This document shows positions 61,386 through 64,000 of a DNA stretch of 64,000 nt, in pieces. Under the pieces are notes generated by a model. That model was not told the DNA's origin, did not search any database, and saw nothing but the letters and a program-made list of their open reading frames with translations. A program made the position numbers and the translations under genes. Every line of letters starts with the position of its first letter. The first letter of the stretch is position 1. The DNA is from Gorsachius magnificus (taxonomy: Eukaryota > Chordata > Aves > Pelecaniformes > Ardeidae), in contig CM067086.1 of the NCBI GenBank assembly GCA_034008185.1, positions 13,640,507 to 13,704,506 of the forward strand, given 5' to 3'.

Positions 61386-64000
61386 AAACTGGCCATCATT
61401 CTTTTCCCTTTATTTTTCTATATTTTTAGCTCTTTCTTCTAAATCCTTTAAAACAACTCAGGTCTGTTCTAGGTCTAATTTAGAAAACCAAAAAGATCTT
61501 TGGCTATAAACATTCAGATGGGAAGACTATAGCCCCTCTCTATCATTCTTATTCCAGAGATTTTTCTCTTAGGTTGAAGTCTGACTGTGGGTGCTTCAAG
61601 CGCAAAGGCAGCATTGCGTTAGGTGGACAAGGCCCAATCTCTTCTGCTGCTAAAAAATAAAATTTTACAGGATCAAAAAGCTCTATTATTTTCTGTGAAG
61701 AGCAAGATATTGCTTTATCAAACAGATAATAGACCTATGGCATAAAGATATGAAAAGCAATTCGTTTAACTGTTCTTTGTTGGGGTTTTTTATATTGCTA
61801 TTTTTGTTTCTCTTTAAAGTCACCAGCACATGGGAAAGGTTAAGGCTTTTAGTTAACATCTGGACAGTCAAAACATATTAGGACTATATAGGAATTTGTA
61901 TAATTTATTTGTAAATTTAACAAGGCTTTACAGTATTTTTTTTTTGAGCATACACTGACCAAAACAATACTGGAATTGAAACAAAGCCTGGTCTTCTTGA
62001 AACAGATGTTAAAAAGACATGAAGGCAGAAATAAAAATTGACAAGGGACTTCCAAGCTAGTTTATTATACCTTCCACAGAAAAAAAAAGAGGGTAAAAAT
62101 TTTTCTTATGTAACACTACAGATGAATAAATGGCCTGCAACGGAATTCCTTCACTTAATTAGAACAGCTATTTAAAGAAAAGAATATATCCCATAAACTC
62201 TGGAAAATCCTAAAATCATGTACGGAAGAATTGACCAAATAATGGCACACAATCTGGGAGAGGTTGAAACATAGGTGCTCTGTAAGAGAAGCCTAGAAAA
62301 CAATTTCAGAAAAAGCTGATAGATGTTTACTAAAATGCTTTTCAGTGCAATTACAGGAAGATTACAAGGAAAGATGAGAGGAAAAGTAAAGGCAAGACTG
62401 AACACATAAGGAACTAATTTCCTCTACTTTGCACAACAAATACATAAGAAATGGCACTGTTATTGCGCTGCAAATAGGCTGGCTGAAAACATTTATGGAT
62501 AAGTGTCAAAGGATCAAATTATCTTAATTATTTATTGTTAATTTAATTCCAGTGCTTGTCTCCAGTGGAGCTCCACAGAGGCGATCAAGGGTGCTTACCA
62601 CAGCTCCATCAGAGCCTTTGGTTGGGAGGGAAGGCAGGGCCACAGCAACGGGCTTACATCAGGCAGATGTAATTGTCCAATGCCATAAAAAGGAGAGCCA
62701 GTGCCTGATACTGGGACCCACTCAAGAGGCCCAGCAGAGAGCGAGGAGGGCTTCCAGGCTACTGAGGTTGACGCTGGAGGAGCATCTTCTGAGTAAACTG
62801 CCCTCTTCTGAAAATTATTCAGAACATTGCCGAGAGAGACACATATCCAATCATGCTGCTAAGTGGAGCTCAAGTAATCAGCTAATCATCCGCTTTACAT
62901 AATGAGCAAGGGACGTGTCAGTAAGAATGTTTTCACCCAAGGAAAACTGATAAAAAGAAGAAATAACATGTCCTATAAGCATCACAGGGGCTGTGTTCCA
63001 AATCAAACGACAAGGCGCACCAAACTTGAGACACACGTGTCAAAACACCGAGTCAAGTAGAAGAGAGCCCCTTCCTTCCCAGGCTGGGAGAAGGCAGCAG
63101 TGCTGAGATCAGATCGGCGCCCCAGCTGGGTGGCTGGCCCAGCCCTGGGGATCCAGGGGCACTCGGGAGGGTGTCTGCTGCCAACAACACTAAAGTGCTA
63201 CGGAAAGAAAGTGGTGGCTTTGATGCCAAAGAATTGTTACCTTAGAGGCTAAGTTTCTGACTTAAAATAATGAAAGCCTTACTCTAACTAACCAAACACA
63301 TACTTGGTATTAAAATGAGGTATCTTACAACATCTGCTGACTATAACTTCAGTTTATAAAACCAAAATGACCATTTTCTTTAATCTTTCCATCAACTCTT
63401 TACTAAAAACTAGTTCTTTCAAAACGGATGAAATGCCATGTAATTTTGCTATTTTCTGTAAATAAAATCCTGAGGTGCCATTATAGCAAACCAGACTTCT
63501 TGGGAAAAGGGCTTTTCCCTTGGAATACCATAAGTGTTACAGAAATATGCAACATCATTAAAAACCTAATAAAATAAATGTAAACTGGAATAGCCCAAAA
63601 ATTATCCTTACAATTCTGAATGACAGCCAAGTCTTAAATGATTTCAGTAATATCAGGGTAGTCAGAAAACCACCCCGGAGCCAAGCACTGATGGAGAGAT
63701 CTCACTGTCAGAAAGAAACAAACCTACTCAATATCGACACTTCTCTGGTTGTCTGTGAATGCTGTGACTTTGGAGCCACGACAGCATTAATAATGAACTT
63801 ATCAATAAAATAGATCTGACTGTAATTTCTCCTGATAAAATTAATCATTCATTAATACCATATTTCTTTTGCAAAGTTAATCTAGTTTGACGGATAGCAA
63901 ACATGACCATTACTGGCAGGAACAGCTTTGCACTTACGCTGCTGCATATATCTTCTGTATTTTATATCTGTTAGTACTCAATCGTAAAATACAAGTGTCC
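61386..64000. other. Unassigned stretch at the right end
   Basis: No gene or repeat family was recognised. A 116-codon plus-strand frame (62552-62902) lies in a GC-richer patch and resembles no family known to me. Another GC-richer patch at about 63080-63190 has no open frame of note. Confidence 0.5.

Noticed and set aside
1..64000. CRISPR array, prokaryotic operons, phage or plasmid functions
   Set aside because: No regularly spaced repeats, no ribosome-binding-site-driven gene strings and no long open frames. The repeats are those of a vertebrate.

Overview
This window reads as gene-poor avian nuclear DNA, either an intergenic desert or the inside of a very large intron. The case for a bird rests on its repeats. 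It holds 5'-truncated CR1 LINEs with the avian-type 3' end (octamer tail in the minus-strand copy near 17.9 kb), and two solo LTRs of types I associate with bird endogenous retroviruses. Much older sauropsid/amniote repeats (an archaic CR1, a MIR/L2-like remnant and pieces of a palindromic family) lie around them. The DNA is AT-rich, open frames are short, and nothing looks like a bacterial or viral operon. The species cannot be named from the sequence.

Layout. 1-8.6 kb: plain AT-rich DNA with one GC-richer patch near 4.5 kb. 8.62-9.46 kb: a decayed CR1 carrying the C-terminal end of the reverse-transcriptase ORF and the 3' end, plus strand. 9.5-15.7 kb: mostly unassigned, with two low-confidence exon-like segments (11.69-11.96 and 14.11-14.33 kb) and poly(A) tracts. 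15.78-15.84 kb: a perfect 30-bp inverted repeat with a 5-nt loop. 16.14-16.54 kb: an archaic CR1. 17.41-17.57 kb: a dense cluster of TAATTA motifs. 17.89-18.06 kb: a CR1 3' end, minus strand. 18-39 kb: AT-rich DNA with simple repeats, a G15 run (25.3 kb) and a short CR1 3' end (26.1 kb). 39.04-39.26 kb: a 65% GC, CpG-containing patch. 39-53 kb: unassigned apart from fragments of the palindromic family (43.7 and 49.4 kb) and an imperfect 70-bp inverted repeat (47.4 kb). 53.24-55.05 kb: two different minus-strand solo LTRs about 320 bp apart, with a possible archaic CR1 scrap between them. 55-64 kb: AT-rich, with a MIR/L2-like remnant at 61.2-61.4 kb.

No protein-coding gene, tRNA, rRNA or CRISPR array can be supported. 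The longest ATG-initiated frame is about 150 codons, lies in a pyrimidine-rich stretch and resembles no family I know. The interpretable content is therefore mobile-element remains plus a few sequence structures (foldbacks, motif clusters, GC islands) that could be regulatory or mutational in origin. I found no convincing new biological system. The most distinctive single object is the perfect foldback at 15.78 kb.
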